Below are positions 24,431 to 37,825 of a stretch of DNA of 64,000 nucleotides, piece after piece; position 1 is the stretch's first letter; each line of letters begins with the position of its first letter. A program made the position numbers and the translations under genes. Source of the DNA: Sisyra terminalis (taxonomy: Eukaryota > Arthropoda > Insecta > Neuroptera > Sisyridae). Where the stretch lies: positions 558,001-622,000 of the forward strand of contig OY292279.1 in assembly GCA_958496175.1 (NCBI GenBank), written 5' to 3'. Under the pieces are notes generated by a model that saw only the letters and a list, made by a program, of their open reading frames with translations, did no database searches and was not told where the DNA came from.

Positions 24431-26514
24431 TGCGGTTATTTTTGCGGATATCATTGCGGTTATTTTGCGGTGATATTAGCGGTTATTTTTGCGGATATCA
24501 TTGCGGTTATTTTGCGGTAATATTTGCGGTTATTTTTGCGGATATCATTGCGGTTATTTTTGCGGATATTATTGCGGTTATTTTTGCGGATATCATTGCG
24601 GTTATTTTTGCGGATATCATTGCGGTTATTTTGCGGTGATATTTGCGGTTATTTTTGCGGATATCATTGCGGTTATTTGGCGGTAATATTTGCGGTTATT
24701 TTTGCGGATATTATTGCGGTTATTTTTGCGGATATCATTGCGGTTATTTTTGCGGATATTATTGCGGTTATTTTTGCGGATATCACTGCGGTTATTTTGC
24801 GGTAATATTTGCGGTTATTTTTGCGGATATCATTGCGGTTATTTTTGCGGATATTATTGCGGTTATTTTTGCGGATATCATTGCGGTTATTTTGCTGTAA
24901 TATTTGCGGTTAATTTTGCGGATATTATTGCGGTTATTTTTGCGGATATCACTGCGGTTATTTTTGCGGATATCATTGCGGTTATTTTGCGGTGATATTT
25001 GCGGTTATTTTTGCGGACATCATTGCGGTTATTTTGCGGTGATATTTGCGGTTATTTTTGCGGATATCATTGCGGTTATTTTTGCGGATATTATTGCGGT
25101 TATTTTTGCGGATATTATTGCGGTTATTTTTGCGGATATCATTGCGGTTATTTTGCGGTGATATTTGCGGTTATTTTTGCGGATATCATTGCGGTTATTT
25201 TGCGGTGATATTTGCGGTTATTTTTGCGGATATCTTTGCGGTTATTTTGCGGTGATATTTGCGGTTATTTTTGCGGATATTATTGCGGTTATTTTTGCGG
25301 ATATCATTGCGGTTATTTTTGCGGATATTAATGCGGTTATTTTGCGGTGATATTTGCGGTTATTTTTGCGGATATCATTGCGGTTATTTTGCGGTAATAT
25401 TTGCGGTTATTTTTGCGGATATCATTGCGGTTATTTTTGCGGATATCATTGCGGTTATTTTGCGGTGATATTTGCGGTTATTTTTGCGGATATCATTGCG
25501 GTTATTTTTGCGGATATCATTGCGGTTATTTTGCGGTGATATTTGCGGTTATTTTTGCGGATATCATTGCGGTTATTTTTGCGGATATCATTGCGGTTAT
25601 TTTGCGGTGATATTTTGCGGTTATTTTTGCGGATATCATTGCGGTTATTTTTGCGGATATTATTGCGGTTATTTTTGCGGATATCACTGCGGTTATTTTT
25701 GCGGATATCATTGCGGTTATTTTGCGGTGATATTTGCGGTTATTTTTGCGGACATCATTGCGGTTATTTTGCGGTGATATTTGCGGTTATTTTTGCGGAT
25801 ATCATTGCGGTTATTTTTGCGGATATTATTGCGGTTATTTTTGCGGATATCATTGCGGTTATTTTTGCGGATATTATTGCGGTTATTTTTGCGGATAGTA
25901 TTGCGGTTATTTTTGCGGATATCATTGCGGTTATTTTGCGGTGATATTTGCGGTTATTTTTGCGGATATCATTGCGGTTATTTTGCGGTGATATTTGCGG
26001 TTATTTTTGCGGATATCATTGCGGTTATTTTGCGGTGATATTTGCGGTTATTTTTGCGGATATCATTGCGGTTATTTTTGCGGATATCATTGCGGTTATT
26101 TTGCGGTGATATTTGCGGTTATTTTGTCGGATATCATTGCGGTTATTTTTGCGGATATTATTGCGGTTATTTTTGCGGATATCATTGCGGTTATTTTGCG
26201 GTAATATTTGCGGTTATTTTTGCGGATATTATTGCGGTTATTTTTGCGGATATCATTGCGGTTATTTTTGCGGATATCATTGCGGTTATTTTTGCGGATA
26301 TCATTGCGGTTATTTTGCGGTGATATTTGCGGTTATTTTTGCGGATATCATTCGGTTATTTTGCGGTAATACTTGCGGTTATTTTTGCGGATATCATTGC
26401 GGTTATTTTTGCGGATATTATTGCGGTTATTTTTGCGGATATCATTGCGGTTATTTTGCGGTGATATTTGCGGTTATTTTTGCGGATATCATTGCGGTTA
26501 TTTTGCGGTAATAT

Positions 26515-26634
26515 TTGCGGTTATTTTTGCGGATATCATTGCGGTTATTTTTGCGGATATCAAATATCACCGCAAAATAACCGCAATGATATCCGCAAAA
26601 ATAACCGCAATGATATCCGCAAAAATAACCGCAA
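26515..26634. other. Inversion junction with imperfect palindrome
   Basis: The + strand runs in GCGG orientation up to GATATC ending at 26561 and continues directly in CCGC orientation from 26562 (AAATATCACCGC). Bases 26515-26561 are the reverse complement of 26588-26634 (47 bp). The 26-nt centre at 26562-26587 is one reverse-oriented B unit plus three bases. Beyond the arms the unit order differs: moving left it reads Ac Ac Ba Ac Bg Ac At, moving right Ac Ac At Ac Ba Ac Bg. The right arm is therefore not a simple mirror copy of the left. The palindrome could form a cruciform or hairpin. It could be a real inversion breakpoint or, less likely, an assembly join. Confidence 0.93.
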
Positions 26635-27414
26635 TAATATCCGCAAAAATAACCGCAATGATATCCGCAAAAATAACCGCAAATATTACCGCAAAATAAC
26701 CGCAATGATATCCGCAAAAATAACCGCAAATATCACCGCAAAATAACCGCAATGATATCCGCAAAAATAACCGCAATGATATCCGCAAAAATAACCGCAA
26801 TGATATCCGCAAAATTAACCGCAATAATATCCGCAAAAATAACCGCAATAATATCCGCAAAAATTACCGCAATGATATCCGCAAAAATTACCGCAATGAT
26901 ATCCGCAAAAATAACCGCAATAATATCCGCAAAAATAACCGCAAATATCACCGCAAAATAACCGCAATGATATCCGCTAAAATAACCGCAAATATCACCG
27001 CAAAATAACCGCAATGATATCCGCAAAAATAACCGCAATGATATCCGCAAAAATAACCGCAATGATATCCGCAAAAATAACCGCAATAATATCCGCAAAA
27101 ATAACCGCAATGATATCCGCAAAAATAACCGCAATGATATCCGCAAAAATAACCGCAATGATATCCGCAAAAATAACCGCAATAATATCCCCAAAAATAA
27201 CCGCAATGATATCCGCAAAAATAACCGCAATAATATCCGCAAAAATAACCGCAATAATATCCGCAAAAATAACCGCAATGATATCCGCAAAAATAACCGC
27301 AATAATATCCGCAAAAATAACCGCAATAATATCCGCAAAAATAACCGCAATGATATCCGCAAAAATTACCGCAATGATATCCGCAAAAATAACCGCAATA
27401 ATATCCGCAAAAAT

Positions 27415-28796
27415 AACCGCAATGATATCCGCAAAAATAACCGCAATGATATCCGCAAAAATAACCGCAAATATCACCGCAAAATAACCGCAATGATATC
27501 CGCAAAAATAACCGCAAATATCACCGCAAAATAACCGCAATGATATCCGCAAAAATAACCGCAATGATATCCGCAAAAATAACCGCAATAATATCCGCAA
27601 AAATAACCGCAATGATATCCGCAAAAATAACCGCAATGATATCCGCAAAAATAACCGCAATGATATCCGCAAAAATAACCGCAATAATATCCGCAAAAAT
27701 AACCGCAATGATATCCGCAAAAATAACCGCAATGATATCCGCAAAAATAACCGCAAATATCACCGCAAAATAACCGCAATGATATCCGCAAAAATAACCG
27801 CAATGATATCCGCAAAAATAACCGCAATAATATCCGCAAAAATAACCGCAAATATCACCGCAAAATAACGGCAATGATATCCGCAAAAATAACCGCAATG
27901 ATATCCGCAAAAATAACCGCAATGATATCCGCAAAAATAACCGCAATAATATCCGCAAAAATAACCGCAATGATATCCGCAAAAATAACCGCAATGATAT
28001 CCGCAAAAATAACCGCAAATATCACCGCAAAATAACCGCAATGATATCCGCAAAAATAACCGCAAATATCACCGCAAAATAACCGCAATGATATCCGCAA
28101 AAATAACCGCAAATATCACCGCAAAATAACCGCAATGATATCCGCAAAAATAACCGCAATGATATCCGCAAAAATAACCGCAATAATATCCCCAAAAATA
28201 ACCGCAATGATATCCGCAAAAATAACCGCAATAATATCCGCAAAAATAACCGCAATAATATCCGCAAAAATAACCGCAATGATATCCGCAAAAATTACCG
28301 CAATGATATCCGCAAAAATAACCGCAATAATATCCGCAAAAATAACCGCAATGATATCCGCAAAAATAACCGCAATGATATCCGCAAAAATAACCGCAAT
28401 AATATCCGCAAAAATAACCGCAATGATATCCGCAAAAATAACCGCAATGATATCCGCAAAAATAACCGCAAATATCACCGCAAAATAACCGCAATGATAT
28501 CCGCAAAAATAACCGCAAATATCACCGCAAAATAACCGCAATGATATCCGCAAAAATAACCGCAATGATATCCGCAAAAATAACCGCAATAATATCCGCA
28601 AAAATAACCGCAATGATATCCGCAAAAATAACCGCAATGATATCCGCAAAAATAACCGCAATGATATCCGCAAAAATAACCGCAATAATATCCGCAAAAA
28701 TAACCGCAATGATATCCGCAAAAATAACCGCAATGATATCCGCAAAAATAACCGCAAATATCACCGCAAAATAACCGCAATGATATCCGCAAAAAT
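27415..28796 (-). repeat. Repeated block H8 (offset 1001 bp)
   Basis: About 380 bp at 27415-27795 recurs at 28416-28796 with identical A/B order. A rare CCCC variant (ATATCCCC in place of ATATCCGC) also lies at 27186 and 28187, again 1001 bp apart. Between these anchors the At/Ac order differs, so the intervening part has been rearranged or converted. Confidence 0.7.
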
Positions 28797-28869
28797 AACC
28801 GCAAATATCACCGCAAAATAACCGCAATGATATCCGCAAAAATAACCGCAATGATATCCGCAAAAATAA

Positions 28870-29664
28870 CCGCAATAATATCCGCAAAAATAACCGCAAT
28901 AATATCCGCAAAATTAACCGCAATGATATCCGCAAAAATAACCGCAATGATATCCGCAAAAATAACCGCAATAATATCCGCAAAAATAACCGCAATGATA
29001 TCCGCAAAAATAACCGCAATAATATCCGCAAAAATAACCGCAATAATATCCGCAAAAATAACCGCAATGATATCCGCAAAAATTACCGCAATGATATCCG
29101 CAAAAATAACCGCAATAATATCCGCAAAAATAACCGCAAATATCACCGCAAAATAACCGCAATGATATCCGCAAAAATAACCGCAAATATCACCGCAAAA
29201 TAACCGCAATGATATCCGCAAAAATAACCGCAATGATATCCGCAAAAATAACCGCAATGATATCCGCAAAAATAACCGCAATAATATCCGCAAAAATAAC
29301 CGCAATAATATCCGCAAAATTAACCGCAATGATATCCGCAAAAATAACCGCAATAATATCCGCAAAAATAACCGCAATAATATCCGCAAAATTAACCGCA
29401 ATGATATCCGCAAAAATAACCGCAATGATATCCGCAAAAATAACCGCAATAATATCCGCAAAAATAACCGCAATGATATCCGCAAAAATAACCGCAATAA
29501 TATCCGCAAAAATAACCGCAATAATATCCGCAAAAATAACCGCAATGATATCCGCAAAAATTACCGCAATGATATCCGCAAAAATAACCGCAATAATATC
29601 CGCAAAAATAACCGCAAATATCACCGCAAAATAACCGCAATGATATCCGCAAAAATAACCGCAA
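28870..29664 (-). repeat. Tandem block H9 (478 bp offset)
   Basis: About 316 bp at 28870-29186 recurs at 29348-29664. Both copies contain one CCGCAAAATTAA variant, a long A run and a terminal pair of Bg units. This is local amplification within the B-poor zone. Confidence 0.75.
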
Positions 29665-31244
29665 ATATCACCGCAAAATAACCGCAATGATATCCGCAAA
29701 AATAACCGCAATGATATCCGCAAAAATAACCGCAATGATATCCGCAAAAATAACCGCAAATATCACCGCAAAATAACCGCAATGATATCCGCAAAAATAA
29801 CCGCAATGATATCCGCAAAAATAACCGCAATAATATCCGCAAAAATAACCGCAATAATATCCGCAAAATTAACCGCAATGATATCCGCAAAAATAACCGC
29901 AAATATTACCGCAAAATAACCGCAATGATATCCGCAAAAATAACCGCAATGATATCCGCAAAAATAACCGCAAATATCACCGCAAAATAACCGCAATGAT
30001 ATCCGCAAAAATAACCGCAATGATATCCGCAAAAATAACCGCAAATATCACCGCAAAATAACCGCAATGATATCCGCAAAAATAACCGCAAATATCACCG
30101 CAAAATAACCGCAATGATATCCGCAAAAATAACCGCAATGATATCCGCAAAAATAACCGCAAATATCACCGCAAAATAACCGCAATGATAACCGCAAAAA
30201 TAACCGCAATGATATCCGCAAAAATAACCGCAATAATATCCGCAAAAATAACCGCAATAATATCCGCAAAAATAACCGCAATGATATCCGCAAAAATAAC
30301 CGCAAATATTACCGCAAAATAACCGCAATGATATCCGCAAAAATAACCGCAATGATATCTGCAAAAATAACCGCAAATATCACCGCAAAATAACCGCAAT
30401 GATATCCGCAAAAATAACCGCAATGATATCCGCAAAAATAACCGCAAATATCACCGCAAAATAACCGCAATGATATCCGCAAAAATAACCGCAAATATCA
30501 CCGCAAAATAACCGCAATGATATCCGCAAAAATAACCGCAATGATATCCGCAAAAATAACCGCAATGATATCCGCAAAAATAACCGCAATAATATCCGCA
30601 AAATTAACCGCAATGATATCCGCAAAAATAACCGCAAATATTACAGCAAAATAACCGCAATGATATCCGCAAAAATAACCGCAATGATATCCGCAAAAAT
30701 AACCGCAAATATCACCGCAAAATAACCGCAATGATATCCGCAAAAATAACCGCAATGATATCCGCAAAAATAACCGCAATAATATCCGCAAAAATAACCG
30801 CAAATATCACCGCAAAATAACCGCAATGATATCCGCAAAAATAACCGCAAATATCACCGCAAAATAACCGCAATGATATCCGCAAAAATAACCGCAATGA
30901 TATCCGCAAAAATAACCGCAAAATAACCGCAATGATATCCGCAAAAATAACCGCAAATATCACCGCAAAATAACCGCAATGATAACCGCAAAAATAACCG
31001 CAATGATATCCGCAAAAATAACCGCAATAATATCCGCAAAAATAACCGCAATAATATCCGCAAAAATAACCGCAATTATATCCGCAAAAATATCCGCAAA
31101 TATTACCGCAAAATAACCGCAATGATATCCGCAAAAATAACCGCAATGATATCCGCAAAAATAACCGCAAATATCACCGCAAAATAACCGCAATGATATC
31201 CGCAGAAATAACCGCAATAATATCCGCAAAAATAACCGGAAATA

Positions 31245-32896
31245 TTACCGCAAAATAACCGCAATGATATCCGCAAAAATAACCGCAATGATATCCGCAA
31301 AAAGAACCGCAAATATCACCGCAAAATAACCGCAATGATATCCGCAAAAATAACCGCAATGATATCCGCAAAAATAACCGCAATAATATCCGCAAAAATA
31401 ACCGGAAATATTACCGCAAAATAACCGCAATGATATCCGCAAAAATAACCGCAATGATATCCGCAAAAAGAACCGCAAATATTACCGCAAAATAACCGCA
31501 ATGATATCCGCAAAAATAACCGCAAATATCACCGCAAAATAACCGCAATGATAACCGCAAAAATAACCGCATTAATATCCGCAAAAATAACCGCAAATAT
31601 CACCGCAAAATAACCGCAATGATATCCGCAAAAATAACCGCAATGATATCCGCAAAAATAACCGCAATAATATCCGCAAAAATAACCGGAAATATTACCG
31701 CAAAATAACCGCAATGATATCCGCAAAAATAACCGCAATGATATCCGCAAAAAGAACCGCAAATATTACCGCAAAATAACCGCAATGATATCCGCAAAAA
31801 TAACCGCAAATATCACCGCAAAATAACCGCAATGATAACCGCAAAAATAACCGCAATAATATCCGCAAAAATAACCGCAAATATCACCGCAAAATAACCG
31901 CAATGATATCCGCAAAAATAACCGCAAATATCACCGCAAAATAACCGCAATGATATCCGCAAAAATAACCGCAAATATCACCGCAAAATAACCGCAATGA
32001 TATCCGCAAAAATAACCGAAAATATCACCGCAAAATAACCGCAATGATATCCGCAAAAATAACCGCAATAATATCCGCAAAAATAACCGCAAATATTACC
32101 GCAAAATAACCGCAATGATATCCGCAAAAATAACCGCAATGATATCCGCAAAAATAACCGCAAATATTACCGCAAAATAACCGCAATGATATCCGCAAAA
32201 ATAACGTAAATATCACCGCAAAATAACCGCAATGATATCCGCAAAAATAACCGCAATGATATCCGCAAAAATAACCGCAAATATCACCGCAAAATAACCG
32301 CAATGATATCCGCAAAAATAACCGCAATGATATCCGCAAAAATAACCGCAATAATATCCGCAAAAATAACCGGAAATATTACCGCAAAATAACCGCAATG
32401 ATATCCGCAAAAATAACCGCAATGATATCCGCAAAAAGAACCGCAAATATTACCGCAAAATAACCGCAATGATATCCACAAAAATAACCGCAAATATCAC
32501 CGCAAAATAACCGCAATGATAACCGCAAAAATAACCGCAATAATATCCGCAAAAATAACCGCAAATATCACCGCAAAATAACCGCAATGATATCCGCAAA
32601 AATAACCGCAAATATCACCGCAAAATAACCGCAATGATATCCGCAAAAATAACCGCAAATATCACCGCAAAATAACCGCAATGATATCCGCAAAAATAAC
32701 CGCAAATATCACCGCAAAATAACCGCAATGATATCCGCAAAAATAACCGCAATAATATCCGCAAAAATAACCGCAAATATTACCGCAAAATAACCGCAAT
32801 GATATCCGCAAAAATAACCGCAATGATATCCGCAAAAATAACCGCAAATATTACCGCAAAATAACCGCAATGATATCCGCAAAAATAACGTAAATA
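31245..32896 (-). repeat. Tandem blocks of 284 and 684 bp (H10)
   Basis: Segment 31245-31528 is repeated at 31529-31812 (284 bp). A 684-bp period then links 31529-32212 with 32213-32896. Markers are AAAAAGAACCGC (near 31302, 31445, 31749 and 32433), ACCGGAAATATT (near 31237, 31402, 31687 and 32371) and AATAACGTAAATATC (near 32203 and 32887). Confidence 0.78.
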
Positions 32897-33748
32897 TCAC
32901 CGCAAAATAACCGCAATGATATCCGCAAAAATAACCGCAATGATATCCGCAAAAATAACCGCAAATATCACCGCAAAATAACCGCAATGATATCAGCAAA
33001 AATAACCGCAAATATCACCGCAAAATAACCGCAATGATATCCGCAAAAATAACCGCAAATATCACCGCAAAATAACCGCAATGATATCCGCAAAAATAAC
33101 CGCAATAATATCCGCAAAAATAACCGCAAATATTACCGCAAAATAACCGCCATGATATCCGCCAAAATAACCGCAATAATATCCGCAAAAATAACCGCAA
33201 ATGTTACCGCAAAATAACCGCAATGATATCCGCAAAAATAACCGCAATGATATCCGCAAAAATAACCGCAAATATCACCGCAAAATAACCGCAATGATAT
33301 CCGAAAAAATAACCGCAAATATCACCGCAAAATAACCGCAATGATAACCGCAAAAATAACCGCAATGATATCCGCAAAAATAACCGCAATAATATCCGCA
33401 AAAATAACCGCAATAATATCCGCAAAAATAACCGCAATTATATCCGCAAAAATATCCGCAAATATTACCGCAAAATAACCGCAATGATATCCGCAAAAAT
33501 ACCCGCAATGATATCCGCAAAAATAACCGCAAATATCACCGCAAAATAACCGCAATGATATCCGCAGAAATAACCGCAATAATATCCGCAAAAATAACCG
33601 CAAATATCACCGCAATATAACCGCAATGATATCCGCAAAAATAACCGCAAATATCACCGCAAAATAACCGCAATGATATCCGCAAAAATAACCGCAATGA
33701 TATCCGCAAAAATAACCGCAATAATATCCGCAAAAATAACCGGAAATA
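32284..33748 (-). repeat. Tandem block H11, copy 1 (about 1465 bp)
   Basis: The variants of this block recur 1465 bp downstream: ATATCCACAAAAA near 32474 and 33939, AACGTAAATATC near 32887 and 34352, GATATCAGC near 32990 and 34455, CCGCCATGATATCCGCC near 33148 and 34613, and CCGCAATATAACC near 33612 and 35077. Copy 1 has private changes such as CCGAAAAAA near 33302. Confidence 0.82.
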
Positions 33749-35213
33749 TTACCGCAAAATAACCGCAATGATATCCGCAAAAATAACCGCAATGATATCC
33801 GCAAAAATAACCGCAATAATATCCGCAAAAATAACCGGAAATATTAACGCAAAATAACCGCAATGATATCCGCAAAAATAACCGCAATGATATCCGCAAA
33901 AAGAACCGCAAATATTACCGCAAAATAACCGCAATGATATCCACAAAAATAACCGCAAATATCACCGCAAAATAACCGCAATGATAACCGCAAAAATAAC
34001 CGCAATAATATCCGCAAAAATAACCGCAAATATCACCGCAAAATAACCGCAATGATATCCGCAAAAATAACCGCAAATATCACCGCAAAATAACCGCAAT
34101 GATATCCGCAAAAATAACCGCAAATATCACCGCAAAATAACCGCAATGATATCCGCAAAAATAACCGCAAATATCACCGCAAAATAACCGCAATGATATC
34201 CGCAAAAATAACCGCAATAATATCCGCAAAAATAACCGCAAATATTACCGCAAAATAACCGCAATGATATCCCCAAAAATAACCGCAATGATATCCGCAA
34301 AAGTAACCGCAAATATTACCGCAAAATAACCGCAATGATATCCGCAAAAATAACGTAAATATCACCGCAAAATAACCGCAATGATATCCGCAAAAATAAC
34401 CGCAATGATATCCGCAAAAATAACCGCAAATATCACCGCAAAATAACCGCAATGATATCAGCAAAAATAACCGCAAATATCACCGCAAAATAACCGCAAT
34501 GATATCCGCAAAAATAACCGCAAATATCACCGCAAAATAACCGCAATGATATCCGCAAAAATAACCGCAATAATATCCGCAAAAATAACCGCAAATATTA
34601 CCGCAAAATAACCGCCATGATATCCGCCAAAATAACCGCAATAATATCCGCAAAAATAACCGCAAATGTTACCGCAAAATAACCGCAATGATATCCGCAA
34701 AAATAACCGCAATGATATCCGCAAAAATAACCGCAAATATCACCGCAAAATAACCGCAATGATATCCGCAAAAATAACCGCAAATATCACCGCAAAATAA
34801 CCGCAATGATAACCGCAAAAATAACCGCAATGATATCCGCAAAAATAACCGCAATAATATCCGCAAAAATAACCGCAATAATATCCGCAAAAATAACCGC
34901 AATTATATCCGCAAAAATATCCGCAAATATTACCGCAAAATAACCGCAATGATATCCGCAAAAATAACCGCAATGATATCCGCAAAAATAACCGCAAATA
35001 TCACCGCAAAATAACCGCAATGATATCCGCAGAAATAACCGCAATAATATCCGCAAAAATAACCGCAAATATCACCGCAATATAACCGCAATGATATCCG
35101 CAAAAATAACCGCAAATATCACCGCAAAATAACCGCAATGATATCCGCAAAAATAACCGCAATGATATCCGCAAAAATAACCGCAATAATATCCGCAAAA
35201 ATAACCGGAAATA
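33749..35213 (-). repeat. Tandem block H11, copy 2 (about 1465 bp)
   Basis: This is the second tandem copy of 32284-33748. A third, partial copy follows at about 35616-36272 at an offset of 1489 bp, and a fourth short piece lies at about 36987-37290. Private changes here include ATATCCCCAAAAA near 34268 and AAAAGTAACC near 34299. Confidence 0.82.
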
Positions 35214-35615
35214 TTACCGCAAAATAACCGCAATGATATCCGCAAAAATAACCGCAAATATCACCGCAAAATAACCGCAATGATATCCGCTAAAATAATC
35301 GCAATAATATCCGCAAAAATAACCGCAATAATATCCGCAAAAATAACCGCAATGATATCCGCAAAAATAACCGCAAATATCACCGCAAAATAACCGCAAT
35401 GATAACCGCAAAAATAACCGCAATAATATCCGCAAAAATAACCGCAAATATCACCGCAAAATAACCGCAATGATATCCGCAAAAATAACCGCAAATATTA
35501 CCGCAAAATAACCGCAATGATATCTACAAAAATAACCGCAATGATATCCGCAAAAATAACCGCAAATATCACCGCAAAATAACCGCAATGATATCCGCAA
35601 AAATAACCGCAAATA

Positions 35616-37730
35616 TCACCGCAAAATAACCGCAATGATATCCGCAAAAATAACCGCAAATATCACCGCAAAATAACCGCAATGATATCCGCAAAAATAA
35701 CCGCAATAATATCCGCAAAAATAACCGCAAATATTACCGCAAAATAACCGCAATGATATCCGCAAAAATAACCGCAATGATATCCGCAAAAATAACCGCA
35801 AATATTACCGCAAAATAACCGCAATGATATCCGCAAAAATAACGTAAATATCACCGCAAAATAACCGCAATGATATCCGCAAAAATAACCGCAATGATAT
35901 CCGCAAAAATAACCGCAAATATCACCGCAAAATAACCGCAATAATATCCGCAAAAATAACCGCAAATATCACCGCAAAATAACCGCAATGATATCCGCAA
36001 AAATAACCGCAAATATCACCGCAAAATAACCGCAATGATATCCGCAAAAATAACCGCAATAATATCCGCAAAAATAACCGCAAATATTACCGCAAAATAA
36101 CCGCCATGATATCCGCCAAAATAACCGCAATAATATCCGCAAAAATAACCGCAAATGTTACCGCAAAATAACCGCAATGATATCCGCAAAAATAACCGCA
36201 ATGATATCCGCAAAAATAACCGCAAATATCACCGCAAAATAACCGCAATGATATCCGCAAAAATAACCGCAAATATCACCGCAAAATAACCGCAATGATA
36301 TCCGCAAAAATAACCGCAATAATATCCGCAAAAATAACCGCAATGATATCCGCAAAAATAACCGCAAATATTACCGCAAAATAACCGCAATGATATCCGC
36401 AAAAATAACCGCAATGATATCCGCAAAAATAACCGCAATAATATCCGCAAAAATAACCGCAAATATAACCGCAAATATCACCGCAAAATAACCGCAATGA
36501 TATCCGCAAAAATAACCGCAAATATCACCGCAAAATAACCGCAATGATATCCGCAAAAATAACCGCAATGATATCCGCAAAAATAACCGCAATAATATCC
36601 GCAAAAATAACCGGAAATATTACCGCAAAATAACCGCAATGATATCCGCAAAAATAACCGCAAATATTACCGTAAAATAACCGCAATGATATCCGCAAAA
36701 ATAACCGCAAATGTTACCGCAAAATAACCGCAATGATATCCGCAAAAATAACCGCAATGATATCCGCAAAAATAACCGCAATGATATCCGCAAAAATAAC
36801 CGCAATGATATCCGCAAAAATAACCGCAAATATCACCGCAAAATAACCGCAATGATATCCGCAAAAATAACCGCAAATATCACCGCAAAATAACCGCAAT
36901 GATATCCGCAAAAATAACCGCAATGATATCCGCAAAAATAACCGCAATAATATCCGCAAAAATAACCGCAAATATAACCGCAAATATCACCGCAAAATAA
37001 CCGCAATGATATCCGCAAAAATAACCGCAAATATTACCGCAAAATAACCGCAATGATATCCGCAAAAATAACCGCAATAATATCCGCAAAAATAACCGCA
37101 AATATTACCGCAAAATAACCGCCATGATATCCGCCAAAATAACCGCAATAATATCCGCAAAAATAACCGCAAATGTTACCGCAAAATAACCGCAATGATA
37201 TCCGCAAAAATAACCGCAATGATATCCGCAAAAATAACCGCAAATATCACCGCAAAATAACCGCAATGATATCCGCAAAAATAACCGCAAATATCACCGC
37301 AAAATAACCGCAATGATATCCGCAAAAATAACCGCAATGATATCCGCAAAAATAACCGCAATAATATCCGCAAAAATAACCGCAAATATAACCGCAAATA
37401 TCACCGCAAAATAACCGCAATGATATCCGCAAAAATAACCGCAAATATCACCGCAAAATAACCGCAATGATATCCGCAAAAATAACCGCAATGATATCCG
37501 CAAAAATAACCGCAATAATATCCGCAAAAATAACCGGAAATATTACCGCAAAATAACCGCAATGATATCCGCAAAAATAACCGCAAATATTACCGTAAAA
37601 TAACCGCAATGATATCCGCAAAAATAACCGCAAATGTTACCGCAAAATAACCGCAATGATATCCGCAAAAATAACCGCAATGATATCCGCAAAAATAACC
37701 GCAATGATATCCGCAAAAATAACCGCAAAT
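35616..37730 (-). repeat. Partial H11 copies and 923/1018-bp repeats
   Basis: About 35969-36272 recurs at 36987-37290 (1018 bp), and about 36478-36830 recurs at 37401-37730 (923 bp, with loss of one A unit). Markers are CCGCCATGATATCCGCC, AAATATAACCGC near 36465, 36970 and 37383, and TTACCGTAAAATAACC near 36668 and 37591. Copies are interleaved. Confidence 0.7.
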
Positions 37731-37825
37731 ATCACCGCAAAATAACCGCAATGATATCCGCAAAAATAACCGCAAATATCACCGCAAAATAACCGCAATG
37801 ATATCCGCAAAAATAACCGCAAATA

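Larger units (their letters stand above)
1..26561 (+). repeat. Satellite array, left arm (GCGG strand on +)
   Basis: This is an uninterrupted array of 12-mers, each GCGG plus 8 AT-rich bases. They are organised as 24-bp A units (GCGGTTATTTTT followed by GCGGATATCATT or GCGGATATTATT) and 23-bp B units (GCGGTTATTTT followed by GCGGTGATATTT or GCGGTAATATTT). The order of A and B is irregular, usually one to five A units between B units. Point variants are sparse and recur at spacings that reveal kilobase duplications. No unique sequence interrupts the array and it continues past base 1. The + strand is rich in G and T; C occurs mainly inside GCGG and GATATC. No gene, RNA or mobile element is visible. 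A function such as centromeric or heterochromatic satellite is inference only. Confidence 0.97.
26739..29880 (-). repeat. A-unit-rich, B-poor zone beside the junction
   Basis: Here A units run in long series: roughly 19 units between about 27000 and 27470, about 17 between 29190 and 29617, and about 13 between 28808 and 29139. B units are few, mostly Bg, and tend to come as pairs or triplets separated by a single A (for example near 26946/26993, 27470/27517, 28018/28065/28112, 28471/28518 and 28757/28804). The longest open frames of the window (up to 253 codons, minus strand 26995-27756) lie here only because B units are scarce. Confidence 0.85.

Noticed and set aside
27014..27487. Plus-strand frame of 157 codons with real ATG codons, repeating ISAKITAM
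   Set aside because: An ATG occurs in every Ac unit on the complementary strand, so starts and length are by-products of the 24-bp repeat. The frame ends at the next suitably phased B unit. There is no sign of codon-level selection or of regulatory sequence.
26995..27756. Longest open frame (253 codons, minus strand) and similar frames at 28808-29557, 28116-28757 and 26733-27362
   Set aside because: They lie in runs of A units, which are stop-free in all GCGG-strand frames. They are pure octapeptide repeats (LRISLRLF then ADIIAVIF after frame shifts at B units), begin at TTG rather than ATG in most cases, and overlap equally long frames in other phases and on the other strand. No promoter, start context or flanking gene is present.
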